Source: Rhizobium leucaenae USDA 9039 (GTDB lineage Bacteria > Pseudomonadota > Alphaproteobacteria > Rhizobiales > Rhizobiaceae). From it: 64,000 nt of DNA. Under the pieces are notes generated by a model that saw only the letters and a program-made list of their open reading frames with translations, was not told the origin of the DNA and searched no databases. Made by a program: the position numbers and the translations under genes. Location of the stretch: assembly GCF_000426285.1 (NCBI RefSeq), contig NZ_AUFB01000002.1:62001-126000 (forward strand). Direction: 5' to 3'. Of this stretch, positions 8,885 to 17,590 are shown piece by piece; position 1 is the first letter of the stretch, and each line of letters starts with the position of its first letter.

Positions 8885-9475
8885 ATGGCAGATCGCGCTC
8901 AGGACAACGTCAGGTCACTAGAGGGCCTGACGGCGGTCCTTGCAGCTCTTTCCCTGGCACTTTTCGCGTGGATCCATGCCGGCTTCGTGAGAGCGTTCAG
9001 TGATGCGGCCGCCGGCGAGCAGATGCTGGATGCGCGCATCGGCGGTTATGAGCGCGACGACGTGATCGCCATGCTGCGCTACCTGAAGGATCATCCCGAT
9101 CCGGCCGCTATCCTGCATTCCATGTATCTAGGGCCGGAGCTCATCTTTCCGCTGGTGCTGGCTGGTCTGCTCTTTTGCCTGCTGCGGCTGGTCGGTCCCG
9201 CCGGCATCTTCTTCGGCCGGCCGATCCCGCCTGCTGGGATTGCCCTGATTTTTTGTCTGCCGGTCTTCTACGGCGTGATGGACTATGCGGAAAATATTGC
9301 CGGTCTGTTGCTCTATCCGCCGGCTGCGCCTTCGGATGCGACGGTGACGCTGCTCGCGGGTCTGCTGCCGGTCATCGTGCGGCTAAAGTTCCTCTCGCTG
9401 GTTATCACTATCATTCTACTGGCCCATTTCGCGATTCTTCGCTACCTGTCTCCGGACGGTTCCAAGCCGTCCTGA
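8885..9475 (+). CDS. Conserved membrane protein of unknown function
   Basis: 196 residues, three bases downstream of guaB. Four to five hydrophobic segments are visible: about residues 16-35, 80-102, 115-132 and 160-188. Between the first and second there is a charged soluble loop (DARIGGYERDDVIAMLRYLKD). I do not recognise the family and see no catalytic motif. Tight spacing suggests co-transcription with guaB, but this says little about its role. Confidence 0.75.
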   Translation: MADRAQDNVRSLEGLTAVLAALSLALFAWIHAGFVRAFSDAAAGEQMLDARIGGYERDDVIAMLRYLKDHPDPAAILHSMYLGPELIFPLVLAGLLFCLLRLVGPAGIFFGRPIPPAGIALIFCLPVFYGVMDYAENIAGLLLYPPAAPSDATVTLLAGLLPVIVRLKFLSLVITIILLAHFAILRYLSPDGSKPS

Positions 9476-9502
9476 GCGGTCGTTCTGCCGTTCAGCAATC
9501 CC

Positions 9503-9606
9503 TAGAGCGGTTTCAGCGTTTCACGGAATCGCTTTCTCGCTCTACCCCTTTATTTTTACGCAATTCCGGATCGAAGACCGCTTCGCACCTTCCTGGAATT
9601 GCTCTA
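9503..9606 (-). repeat. Palindromic ~103-bp intergenic repeat, copy A
   Basis: One of three copies in this window (others at 57963-58063 and 62141-62243). Its outer ends read TAGAGC and GCTCTA. This copy is in reverse orientation relative to the other two. Shared internal words are AAAGCGATTCCGTGAAACGC and CCGGAATTGCGTAAAAA. Here it fills the gap between the membrane-protein gene and the MAPEG gene without touching a stop codon. Confidence 0.85.
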
Positions 9607-9619
9607 AGGAGTTGGCGGC

Positions 9620-10042
9620 GTGACCGGCTATGAAATGTTCTGGCCCATGGTGGCCCATGCGGTGCTTGTCTATATTCTCTACGCGCTGTTGGGCTTGCGC
9701 CGCCAGAGCGCGGTGAAGGCTGGCACGATCAAACGATCGCAATTTCGCGAGAACTATGCTGCCGATGAGCCGGCCGAAAGCCTGGTTGTGCGCAACAGCA
9801 TCGCCAATCAGTTCGAACTTCCGCTTCTGTTTTATGCCTGCTCCATCGCGCTGTTCGTCGCCCAGGCGGATAATCTGGCCGCCGTCATCCTGGCCTGGAT
9901 CTTCGTCGCCTCACGCTGTGCCCACGCCTACGTACATGTCACCAGCAACGACCTGCGCTACCGTAGTCCGCTTTTCGCGATCGGCTATATCGCCCTTGCC
10001 GGCATGTGGGTCTGGCTTGCCATCTGGATGGCCTTCTCCTGA
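9620..10042 (+). CDS. MAPEG-family membrane protein
   Basis: 140 residues from a GTG start with AAGGAG eight bases upstream. Four hydrophobic segments and the central SIANQFELPLLFYA resemble the MAPEG (membrane-associated proteins in eicosanoid and glutathione metabolism) family, where the N-E motif in TM2 binds glutathione. Bacterial members are usually glutathione transferases or peroxidases of unknown substrate; no direct evidence here. Confidence 0.75.
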   Translation: MTGYEMFWPMVAHAVLVYILYALLGLRRQSAVKAGTIKRSQFRENYAADEPAESLVVRNSIANQFELPLLFYACSIALFVAQADNLAAVILAWIFVASRCAHAYVHVTSNDLRYRSPLFAIGYIALAGMWVWLAIWMAFS

Positions 10043-10191
10043 CGGGACTTGCATTTTCGCGAAAAGCAACCTGCGATAACGTATTTGTGTTCTTCCTTTA
10101 CCGGCGCATCGCGCTCCACTGACCTATCTTTTCCTCGGACAGCCTTCCCTTGGGATGCTGGCTGCCGGGGAGCGCTGAGGAGGAGCACATT

Positions 10192-11073
10192 ATGAGCGTG
10201 GATAAGCCCATCGTGACGCAGGCGATGATCAGTGCCTATGACGAATATACGCATCTGACGCTTGATCGCCGTGGCTTCATGGAAAAGCTGACGAAGCTCG
10301 CAGGCTCAGCAGGGGCCGCAGCCGTGATCGCGCCGTTGCTTGCAGCCAACAAGGCGAGCGCTGAGATCATTGCCGCCGATGACAGCCGACTGGAAACGAA
10401 GGATGTTACCTATCCCGGCAATAACGGGGAGATGAAAGCCTATCTCGCCCGACCCAAGGGCGAGGGCGAGAAGCTCGGTGGCGTGATCGTCATCCATGAA
10501 AATCGCGGCCTCAATCTGCATATCCGCGATGTCGCTCGTCGCATGGCGCTGGAAGGCTTCATCGCCTTGGCCCCGGACTTCCTGTCGCCGCTCGGCGGCA
10601 CGCCGGAGGATGAAGACAAGGCGCGCGAGATGTTCACCAAGCTCGAGCCAGCACTGACCGTTGCCAATGCCGAAGCGAGCCTGACCTATCTTTCCAAGCT
10701 GGACCGCTCCAACGGCAAGGTCGGGGCGGTCGGCTTTTGCTGGGGCGGCGGCGTCACTAACCGCTTCGCCACCAAATCACCGGAGTTGAAGGCCGGCGTT
10801 GCCTATTACGGCATGCAGCCCGCCGCTGCCGATGTGCCCGACATCAAAGCCGCCCTGATGCTGCACTATGCCGGCCTCGACGATCGCACCAATGCCGGTA
10901 TCGATGCTTATCGAAAAGAACTGCAGGCCGGCGGCAAGACCTTCGAGATCTTCGTCTATGACGGCGCCAACCACGCCTTCAATAATGACACTTCGGCTGC
11001 CCGCTACGACAAAAAGGCCGCCGATCTTGCCTGGGGCCGGACGATCGATTTCCTAAAAAAGTATCTGGCCTGA
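10192..11073 (+). CDS. Dienelactone hydrolase-family protein, Tat-exported
   Basis: 293 residues. The N-terminus has a twin-arginine signal (DRRGFMEKL at residues 25-33, then a hydrophobic Ala-rich stretch ending ANKASA), so the enzyme is probably exported folded to the periplasm. The alpha/beta-hydrolase core has the dienelactone hydrolase nucleophile elbow GFCWGGG with Cys183, Asp230 and His261 (ANHAF), plus the conserved HENRGLN near residue 104. Family members cleave dienelactones or related esters; substrate unknown. Start chosen at 10192, preceded by GAGGAGGAG. A TetR gene follows downstream on the same strand. Confidence 0.85.
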   Translation: MSVDKPIVTQAMISAYDEYTHLTLDRRGFMEKLTKLAGSAGAAAVIAPLLAANKASAEIIAADDSRLETKDVTYPGNNGEMKAYLARPKGEGEKLGGVIVIHENRGLNLHIRDVARRMALEGFIALAPDFLSPLGGTPEDEDKAREMFTKLEPALTVANAEASLTYLSKLDRSNGKVGAVGFCWGGGVTNRFATKSPELKAGVAYYGMQPAAADVPDIKAALMLHYAGLDDRTNAGIDAYRKELQAGGKTFEIFVYDGANHAFNNDTSAARYDKKAADLAWGRTIDFLKKYLA

Positions 11074-11263
11074 CCGCAGACGGCGAGGAACTGGAGCGAT
11101 AACGGCGGAAGCTATTCTCCGGCCGTTGCCGCTCAAGGCGGCTGTAACAATACTTAACACTTAAAATTGAACTTTTCTCATTTACGCGCATTGAAGATGC
11201 CTGTGGCATAAGTTGCCATGCGCCCCGGCGTCGCTCCGAGTGAATAATAAAAATGGGAAATAC

Positions 11264-11917
11264 ATGAGCCCGGACAAACCCGCCCGCATCAAATTCCGCA
11301 AGGAACCGCAGCAGGAACGCAGCATCCATCGCGTCGATGTCATTTTATCGGCCGCCGCTCACCTGATTGCGGAAAAAGGCGTGAGCGCCATGAAGATGAC
11401 GGAACTCGCCGCGGTAGCCGGCGTGCCGATCGGTTCCGTGTATCAATATTTTCCCGAGAAAGCGGCGATCGTCACCGCGCTGTTCGACCGTCATGCCGTT
11501 CTCGTCCAGCAAAAGACGGCGGAAGTCTTCATCACCGTAAAATCCCTTGATCATGCCGTCGATCTCGTCTGCGGCATGATCGATTGGTATTATCGCGAGT
11601 TCCGTGGCGATCCGACCTATATGGGCGTGTGGTTGGGGACGGAGATGGATCAGGATCTTCTGAAGCTGAACATTCAGCACAGCAACCGCGTTGCCGAAAT
11701 CTTCGTGCAGGGCATCGAAGCCCACCTTCCGGCCGACAGTCAAATCGATCTGCAGGCTCGCGCGCAACTCTTCAGCCACCTCATCGGTGCCTCGGTACGC
11801 CTCGCGATCATGAGCGAGAGGAGCCTTGCCATCCGCATGCTCCACGAATGGAAGCAGATGATCCGCGCGACGCTGTTTGCCGAGCCGAGCGGTGAGGCGA
11901 TCGGCAATAGGCATTAG
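11264..11917 (+). CDS. TetR-family transcriptional regulator
   Basis: 217 residues. The N-terminal helix-turn-helix is clear: VDVILSAAAHLIAEKG, MKMTELAAVAGVPIGS and VYQYFPEKAAIVTALF, at roughly residues 20-70. The ligand domain has no assignable specificity. The start at 11264 follows a weak GGGAAA ribosome site. It lies between the exported hydrolase and a serine hydrolase of the same orientation and may control one of them. No clear operator was found by eye. Confidence 0.87.
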   Translation: MSPDKPARIKFRKEPQQERSIHRVDVILSAAAHLIAEKGVSAMKMTELAAVAGVPIGSVYQYFPEKAAIVTALFDRHAVLVQQKTAEVFITVKSLDHAVDLVCGMIDWYYREFRGDPTYMGVWLGTEMDQDLLKLNIQHSNRVAEIFVQGIEAHLPADSQIDLQARAQLFSHLIGASVRLAIMSERSLAIRMLHEWKQMIRATLFAEPSGEAIGNRH

Positions 11918-11982
11918 GCAAGTTATTCCACCTGACCGGCCTGGTCTTGCGCCGCTCTCTGTCCTTAGAATAAAATGCCTCC

Positions 11983-12534
11983 ATGACTAAGCAGGTCCTC
12001 TTCGTTCAGGGAGCCGGCGAAGGCGTCCACGCCCGCTGGGACAATAATCTTGTGGCGAGCCTTGAGCGCGAACTCGGCGAAAACTACGCCGTCCTCTATC
12101 CTCAAATGCCAGGCGAGAACGATCCCAGCTATGCGGCTTGGAGGGCTGCGCTGATAAGGGAATTCGACTTGTTGGAGGACGGGGCAATTCTGGTCGGCCA
12201 CTCGATCGGCGGCACCATTTTGCTGCATGTACTTGCAGAGCAGCCGCCGAAACTCAAGCTCGGTGGGCTATTTATCATCGCTGCGCCCTTCATCGGCGAA
12301 GGCGGCTGGCCGAGCGATGATATCGACGATCTCAAAGATTTTTCAGAACGCCTTCCGCCCGGCATTCCTGTCAATCTCTATCACGGCGCGGATGATGACG
12401 TAGTGCCAACAGCCCATGTTCATCTCTATGCGAAAGCGATTCCGCACGCTGTGGTCCGTACGGTCGAACACAGGGATCACCAGTTCAACAACGATATGCG
12501 CGACGTCGCCCGAGACATCCGTTCAGTTGATTGA
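11983..12534 (+). CDS. Small serine hydrolase, RBBP9/YdeN-like
   Basis: 183 residues, a compact alpha/beta hydrolase. Nucleophile elbow GHSIGG near residue 70, Asp in YHGADDDVVP near residue 135, His in EHRDHQF near residue 163. The size and the LFVQGAGEG start match the RBBP9/YdeN group of small serine hydrolases, whose bacterial substrates are unknown. Convergent with the LysR gene 33 bases away. Confidence 0.82.
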   Translation: MTKQVLFVQGAGEGVHARWDNNLVASLERELGENYAVLYPQMPGENDPSYAAWRAALIREFDLLEDGAILVGHSIGGTILLHVLAEQPPKLKLGGLFIIAAPFIGEGGWPSDDIDDLKDFSERLPPGIPVNLYHGADDDVVPTAHVHLYAKAIPHAVVRTVEHRDHQFNNDMRDVARDIRSVD

Positions 12535-12567
12535 GCTGAGCGCAAGACTTGCGCCCAGTTCCTAAAA

Positions 12568-13521
12568 TCACCAACCCGGCAGAATATGCCCAGCGCGCAG
12601 GCGCGGGTAGTAGCGTGCGAGGGTCTTCACGTCGCCGTCGAGATCGTCGTCGACCGCAGCCGGCGTGATATTGTCGAGGCAGGCTGAGATGTGGGCGGTG
12701 ATGGCATTCATCAGCGATACCGAAAGCCCCGGCCGCTTCATGATGCCGATCTGCACCGGCGGCAATGGCGGGAAGCCATCCGCCTGGCTGAGCACCTTCA
12801 TGCCGGTGCGCAGGGCCGATTCCGGCATGACCGATACCGCCATGCCGGCAAGCACGGCAGCGGCAACCACCGTGCAGGACCAACTGGTGAACAGGATCTG
12901 GTAGTCGCGGCCACCAGCGTCGAGCGCAGAGCAGGCAAGCTGCCGCCATTGACAGTCGCGTCGCCCCACGGCGAGCGGTACAGGCGCATCGTCGCGCAGC
13001 GGATGGTTGGCCGAGCCGACCCAGCAGAGCGGTTCCGTCCGCACCACGTCGGACATTCTCTCCCGCGGATTGTGGGTGACCAGCGCAATATCGAGTTCGC
13101 CGCGATGCATGCGTTCGGCGAGATCGACGGAAGGTTCGCAGACGATATAGAGTTCGACGTTCGGATGCGTCTTGGCGAAGCGGCCGATGATCTCGGGCAT
13201 GTAGCGATCGGCATAATCGTCCGGCGTGCCGATGCGCAGCGTGCCCTCGAGCCTGTTGTCGTCGAATGCGGCGATCGCCTCATTGTTGAGGCGGATGATA
13301 CGGCGTGCATAGTTGAGCAGCTTTTCGCCTTCCGCCGTCAGCCGGTTGCCACGGCCGTCCTTGATGAAAAGCTGTTTGCCGACGCGTTCTTCCAGCCGGC
13401 GCATCTGCATGGAGACCGCCGACTGCGTCTTGAAGACCCGGTCGGCCGCCTTGGTGAAGCTGCCCGAATCCACGATGGCGATGAAGGTCTGCAACTGATC
13501 GATATCAAGCGGCGCGGCCAT
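12568..13521 (-). CDS. LysR-family transcriptional regulator, divergent from DUF1127 gene
   Basis: 317 residues. Winged HTH at residues 5-65 (DIDQLQTFIAIVDSGSFTKAA, TQSAVSMQMRRLEERVGKQLF) followed by a substrate-binding domain (LEGTLRIGTPDDYADRYMPEI). It is divergent from a DUF1127 gene, with a 12-bp AT-rich palindrome 22 bases from its start. The pairing of a LysR protein with DUF1127 targets is known for VtlR/LsrB in Brucella and relatives; whether this is the orthologue cannot be told here. Confidence 0.9.
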   Translation of the reverse strand: MAAPLDIDQLQTFIAIVDSGSFTKAADRVFKTQSAVSMQMRRLEERVGKQLFIKDGRGNRLTAEGEKLLNYARRIIRLNNEAIAAFDDNRLEGTLRIGTPDDYADRYMPEIIGRFAKTHPNVELYIVCEPSVDLAERMHRGELDIALVTHNPRERMSDVVRTEPLCWVGSANHPLRDDAPVPLAVGRRDCQWRQLACSALDAGGRDYQILFTSWSCTVVAAAVLAGMAVSVMPESALRTGMKVLSQADGFPPLPPVQIGIMKRPGLSVSLMNAITAHISACLDNITPAAVDDDLDGDVKTLARYYPRLRAGHILPGW

Positions 13522-13542
13522 GATCTCACCTATAAAGGAGTT

Positions 13543-13554
13543 TGATAATTATCA
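13543..13554. promoter_or_regulatory. Perfect 12-bp palindrome between lysR and DUF1127 genes
   Basis: TGATAATTATCA, a perfect inverted repeat, lies in the divergent gap 13522-13718. Its position just upstream of the lysR start (AAGGAG ribosome site between) suits autoregulation. It is not a full Fur or Irr consensus. Confidence 0.4.
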
Positions 13555-13718
13555 TTAGAAACATTCGTTGGACTGATCAATAGGGCTTTGGCATCTTCCT
13601 AATGCAAATCAGCATACCAATCGACAGACCTCCTGCCGAATTCCTCCCGACCACGCTCCTTCTCCGGATCTCCGGGAAGGGGCTTGGCCAGCGTGTGCCT
13701 GAAAGAAAGGACCATGAA

Positions 13719-14018
13719 ATGCGCACGACAGACCGGACATTACATCTCGGCCACGCAAGGCCGTCGCTGCCTTTGACGGCACGCCTGACGCTTGCTTTCG
13801 ATAAGATGGCATCCGTCTGGCGCGCACTCCGCAACCGCCGCGAGATCAATTATCTGAATGAGCTGAACGACAGCCAGTTGAGGGACATCGGCTTGACACG
13901 CCTTGACGTCACGGCGGCCCTCTACACGTCGACCTTCTTCGAGGACCCGTCCAGCCATCTGACCAACTCCGCGCGTCGCCGTACGCGCTCCCTCTGCCTC
14001 ACCGGCTTTCGTCGTTGA
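13719..14018 (+). CDS. Small DUF1127 (YjiS-like) protein
   Basis: 99 residues. The DUF1127 signature is in the C-terminal half: WRALRNRREINYLNELNDSQ followed by LRDIGLTRLDV. Such small basic proteins are common in alphaproteobacteria; some bind RNA or influence phosphate and carbon metabolism. The start at 13719 has AGGA eight bases upstream; a longer frame from 13602 has no ribosome site. Followed by a strong terminator, so it is probably monocistronic. Regulation by the divergent LysR gene is an inference from position. Confidence 0.82.
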   Translation: MRTTDRTLHLGHARPSLPLTARLTLAFDKMASVWRALRNRREINYLNELNDSQLRDIGLTRLDVTAALYTSTFFEDPSSHLTNSARRRTRSLCLTGFRR

Positions 14019-14070
14019 GACCGATTAAGCGTTTCCCCGCAGGGTGATAGCCAATAAGCCCTGCCTCTTA

Positions 14071-14113
14071 CCCGGTGTTCGGTTCCCAACCGACACCGGG
14101 TTTTTTCTTTTTT
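14071..14113 (+). terminator. Rho-independent terminator after DUF1127 gene
   Basis: A long stem (CCCGGTGTTCGGTT pairing with AACCGACACCGGG, loop CCC, one bulge) followed by TTTTTTCTTTTTT. This is the strongest intrinsic terminator in the window. Confidence 0.93.
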
Positions 14114-14195
14114 GGAGACGAAGCACGGCGGGGAAATTGCCATGTTTTTCAAATGCCATATGTTAGGACTTGGCTAAAATGCGAGGGCAGTGACA

Positions 14196-14762
14196 ATGGC
14201 GACGATAATCCTCTTCCACTCCGTTTATGGATTGCGCCCTCTCGAACTGGACTCTGTCGAGCGCTTGCAGGCGGCAGGTCATAAGGCGTTCGCCCCCGAT
14301 CTTTATGATGGGTGGGTCGCGAGTTCCATCGACGAAGGCTTCGAACTGAAGGATGAAATCGGTTGGCCGACCATTTGCGAGCGGGCGGAATGGGCGATGG
14401 CCGGCCTGCCGCCCTCAACGGTGCTGGGTGGGTTCTCCATGGGCGCGGCAGTTGCGGCAAGTCTTTGGCCGAAGCGGGCCCAAACCGCCGGCGTGCTTTT
14501 TCTTCACAGCATCGCCCAAATCCCGGAAAGCGCCCGCGAGGGCACGCCCGTGCAGGTCCATCTTGCCGATCCGGATCGTTTCGAGCCTGCGGAAGATGTC
14601 GCCGCATGGCGATCCGAAGCCGCACGATCAAAGATCGCACTCGATGTTTTCGCCTATCCCGGCGCAGGCCACCTTTATACCGACCCCAGCCTGCCCGACT
14701 ACGATGCCAAGGCGGCCGATCTTACATGGAGCCGCGTTATTCGTTTCCTCGATACTCTTTAA
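14196..14762 (+). CDS. Dienelactone hydrolase-like small alpha/beta hydrolase
   Basis: 188 residues. Starts like dienelactone hydrolases (ILFHSVYGLRP), with nucleophile elbow GGFSMGAA (Ser instead of the Cys typical of true dienelactone hydrolase) near residue 80, and a His in PGAGHLYTD near residue 160. The start at 14196 has GAGGG eight bases upstream; GTG two codons earlier is also possible. Substrate unknown. Confidence 0.78.
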   Translation: MATIILFHSVYGLRPLELDSVERLQAAGHKAFAPDLYDGWVASSIDEGFELKDEIGWPTICERAEWAMAGLPPSTVLGGFSMGAAVAASLWPKRAQTAGVLFLHSIAQIPESAREGTPVQVHLADPDRFEPAEDVAAWRSEAARSKIALDVFAYPGAGHLYTDPSLPDYDAKAADLTWSRVIRFLDTL

Positions 14763-14895
14763 AGCTTCGCTTTGAACCGAAGGCGGTTGTTGCCTAAGTT
14801 ACCTGCCGTGAGCAATATCAAAAGGATGTGTGCCATAATGGATTTCAACCCGATCGCAACGTCAATTCGCCTTGCCAACGGGGATTATCCTATCC

Positions 14896-16509
14896 ATGCC
14901 TGCATCCATCATTCTCGCCAACCTTTCATGGTCCACGCCTGACGGCCGGACGCTTTTCTCCAATCTTGACCTGAGTTTCGGCGCCGAGCGCACGGGCCTC
15001 GTCGGCCGCAACGGCGTGGGCAAGACCACGCTTCTGAAGCTCATTGCCAGGGAACTGCGGCCTCAATCCGGGGCGATCTCCTCCGGGGGCAGTCTTGGCA
15101 CCTTGCGCCAGAGCGTCCAGGTGAAGCCCGGCGAAACCGTGGCGGATATCTTCGGGGCGACCGAGGCGCTGGCCATTCTTCGCCGTGCCGAAGCAGGCGA
15201 GGCGACTGCCGAGGAGCTTGCCGCCGCGGACTGGACGCTGGAGACACGCATCGCCTCCGCGCTTGATCGCGCCGGGCTGGGTGCCACACCCGAAACCCGC
15301 CTCGAAGCGTTGTCAGGCGGGCAGAGCACGCGCGCCGGCCTTGCTGCGCTCATCTTCACTGATCCCGATTTTCTCATTCTGGACGAACCGACGAACAATC
15401 TGGACCGGGATGGCCGGGAGGCCGTCATCGAGCTCCTCGCAAACTGGCGGGCCGGCGCGATCGTCGTCAGCCATGATCGGGAATTGCTCGACGCAATGGA
15501 TGCCATCGTCGAATTGACCTCGCTCGGCGCCACCCGCTACGGCGGCAACTGGAGCCAATATCGCGAGCGCAAGGTTCTGGAGCTTGCTGCTGCCGAACAC
15601 GATCTTGCCGATGCTGAGAAGCGCGTCGCCGAAGTTGCCCGCAGCGCGCAGGCGACGGTGGAACGGCAGGCGCGCAGGGATGGTGCCGGCAGGAGGAAGG
15701 CCGCCAAGGGCGGCATACCACGTATCATGCTTGGCGGACTGAAGGAGCGGAGCGAGATGACAGGCGGCGAAAATGCGCGTCTCGCCGAACGCCGTCGTAC
15801 ACGGGCACGCGAAGACGCCGCTGCTGCCCGCGAGCGCATCGAAATCCTTCAGCCTCTGTCCGTCAGGCTTCCGCCGACCGGATTGCCCGCAAACAAGGTC
15901 GTTCTGAGGATCGACGATGTGACCGCGGGCTATCGGCCCGGCCAGCCGATCGTCAGAAATCTTTCTTTCAATATGACGGGACCCGAGCGCGTCGCTGTCA
16001 CCGGTCCGAATGGTTCGGGCAAGACGACATTGCTGGCGCTGATCTTGGGCGAATTGCAGCCGTGGGCCGGGACAGTTCGCGTCATGACCTCGGTCTCCAT
16101 GCTCGACCAGGGGGTAAGCCTTCTCGATCCATCGCTGTCGATCCGCGACAACTTCCGGCGAATAAATGCGCAAGCGGATGAAAATGCCTGTCGTGCGGCA
16201 CTTGCCCGGTTCATGTTCAGGTCGGAAGCAGCGCTTCAGATCGTATCCACCCTGAGCGGCGGGCAGTTGCTGCGGGCCGGCCTTGCCTGCGTCCTCGGCG
16301 GACCGGCGCCGCCGTCATTGCTGATCCTCGATGAGTCGACAAATCATCTCGATATCGATTCGCTTGCTGCGGTCGAGGTTGGACTGCGCGCCTATGACGG
16401 CGCGCTTCTGGTGGTCAGCCATGACGAGATCTTTTTGAAGGGCATCGAGATATCGCGGCGGCTGGAATTGCCCGCAGGCCTTTCAAGGCAGGTGTCGGTC
16501 GCAGAATGA
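14896..16509 (+). CDS. ABC-F family ATPase (ribosome-associated type)
   Basis: 537 residues with two ATP-binding domains and no membrane segment. Domain 1: Walker A GRNGVGKTT, signature LSGGQSTRAGL, Walker B ILDEPTNNLD. Domain 2: GPNGSGKTT, LSGGQLLRAGLA, ILDESTNHLD. The linker between them is long, basic and coiled-coil-like (RRKAAKGGIPRIMLGGLKE; LAERRRTRAREDAAAARERI). ABC-F proteins bind the ribosomal E site and affect stalled translation; some protect against antibiotics. No resistance role is shown here. Confidence 0.9.
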   Translation: MPASIILANLSWSTPDGRTLFSNLDLSFGAERTGLVGRNGVGKTTLLKLIARELRPQSGAISSGGSLGTLRQSVQVKPGETVADIFGATEALAILRRAEAGEATAEELAAADWTLETRIASALDRAGLGATPETRLEALSGGQSTRAGLAALIFTDPDFLILDEPTNNLDRDGREAVIELLANWRAGAIVVSHDRELLDAMDAIVELTSLGATRYGGNWSQYRERKVLELAAAEHDLADAEKRVAEVARSAQATVERQARRDGAGRRKAAKGGIPRIMLGGLKERSEMTGGENARLAERRRTRAREDAAAARERIEILQPLSVRLPPTGLPANKVVLRIDDVTAGYRPGQPIVRNLSFNMTGPERVAVTGPNGSGKTTLLALILGELQPWAGTVRVMTSVSMLDQGVSLLDPSLSIRDNFRRINAQADENACRAALARFMFRSEAALQIVSTLSGGQLLRAGLACVLGGPAPPSLLILDESTNHLDIDSLAAVEVGLRAYDGALLVVSHDEIFLKGIEISRRLELPAGLSRQVSVAE

Positions 16510-16510
16510 G

Positions 16511-16546
16511 GCGGGCGTCCCGATATCATCGGATCGCCCGCGCTTT
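16511..16546 (+). terminator. Terminator after ABC-F gene
   Basis: GCGGGCG (16511-16517) pairs with CGCCCGC (16535-16541), followed by GCTTTTCC. It lies between the convergent ABC-F and aldo/keto reductase genes. Confidence 0.7.
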
Positions 16547-16557
16547 TCCTGTTGCCG

Positions 16558-17430
16558 TCAGGTGGCGTCTGCGATCCGGTCCAGCTCCGCGATCTCGTGA
16601 TCCGGCAGCACGAGCCCGCCGGCGGCAAGGTTCTGCCGCAGGTGTTCGAGAGAGGAGGTGCCGGGGATCAGCAGGATGTTCGGCGCTCGGCGCAGGAGCC
16701 AGGCGAGCGCTACCTGCATGGGTGTGGCGCCAAGACGGGTGGCGACCTCCGAGAGGGTGGAGGATTGCAACGGGGTAAACCCGCCGAGCGGAAAGAACGG
16801 TACATAGGCTATCCCGTCGCAGGCAAGTTCGTCTATCAGAGCATCGTCGGCCCGGTGCGCCAGATTATATTGATTTTGCACGCAGACGATCTCGGCGATC
16901 CCGCGGCCTTCCGCCACCTGTTTGGCCGTGACGTGGCTCAATCCGATATGACGTATCAGGCCCTGCCGCCGCAGGTCGGCGAGGACCGTCAATGGTGCCT
17001 CAATCGATCCTTCGGTAGGATGATGGGGATTGAACATGATGCGGAGGTTGACGACGTCGAGCACGTCCAGTCCAAGATTGCGAAGATTGTCATGCACGGC
17101 CTGGGTCAGCTCTTCGCGGGAGAAGGCCGGAAACCATGATGCATCGCTGCCGCGCAAAGCGCCGATCTTCGTAACGATAACGAGATCATCATTGTAAGGG
17201 TGGAGCGCCTCGCGGATCAGCCGGTTTGTGACATGCGGCCCATAGAAGTCGCTGGTGTCGATGTGGTTGACGCCAGACGCAACCGCTTCCCGCAACACCG
17301 CCACGGCCATATCGCGATCCTTCGGCGGGCCGAACACGCCAGGACCTGCAAGTTGCATGGCGCCATAGCCCAGCCGTTTGACGCGGCTATGGCCGAGGGT
17401 AAAGCTGCTGGATTGATCGATGTTTGACAT
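16558..17430 (-). CDS. Aldo/keto reductase family oxidoreductase
   Basis: 290 residues. Single (beta/alpha)8 barrel with AKR marks: GYGAMQLAGPGVFGPP, the catalytic Asp and Tyr in HIDTSDFYG, Lys in IVTKIG, and C-terminal NADPH site ILLIPGTSSLEHLRQN. The segment normally holding the catalytic His reads NLRIMFNP, so the usual His position appears changed. Start at 17430 has AAAGGAG upstream. Substrate unknown; NADP(H) is the usual cofactor. Confidence 0.88.
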   Translation of the reverse strand: MSNIDQSSSFTLGHSRVKRLGYGAMQLAGPGVFGPPKDRDMAVAVLREAVASGVNHIDTSDFYGPHVTNRLIREALHPYNDDLVIVTKIGALRGSDASWFPAFSREELTQAVHDNLRNLGLDVLDVVNLRIMFNPHHPTEGSIEAPLTVLADLRRQGLIRHIGLSHVTAKQVAEGRGIAEIVCVQNQYNLAHRADDALIDELACDGIAYVPFFPLGGFTPLQSSTLSEVATRLGATPMQVALAWLLRRAPNILLIPGTSSLEHLRQNLAAGGLVLPDHEIAELDRIADAT

Positions 17431-17590
17431 GGGATCTCCTTTCAAGATGAAATAGAGATAGCTGCCATCGGAGTGTATGAAAACGGGGTGTAATTCGCAC
17501 GGGTTGTGCGGAATCGCGAACAGTCGATTGGCTGCGCGGAAAGCTGTTGCAAAATCACACGGCCGGCTCGCCCTCTCGGATATGTTCCTG

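Noticed and set aside
13543..13554. Fur or Irr iron box
   Set aside because: TGATAATTATCA shares AT-rich words but lacks the full Fur GATAAT repeats or the Irr TTTAGAA-N3-TTCTAA pattern, and no iron gene is near.
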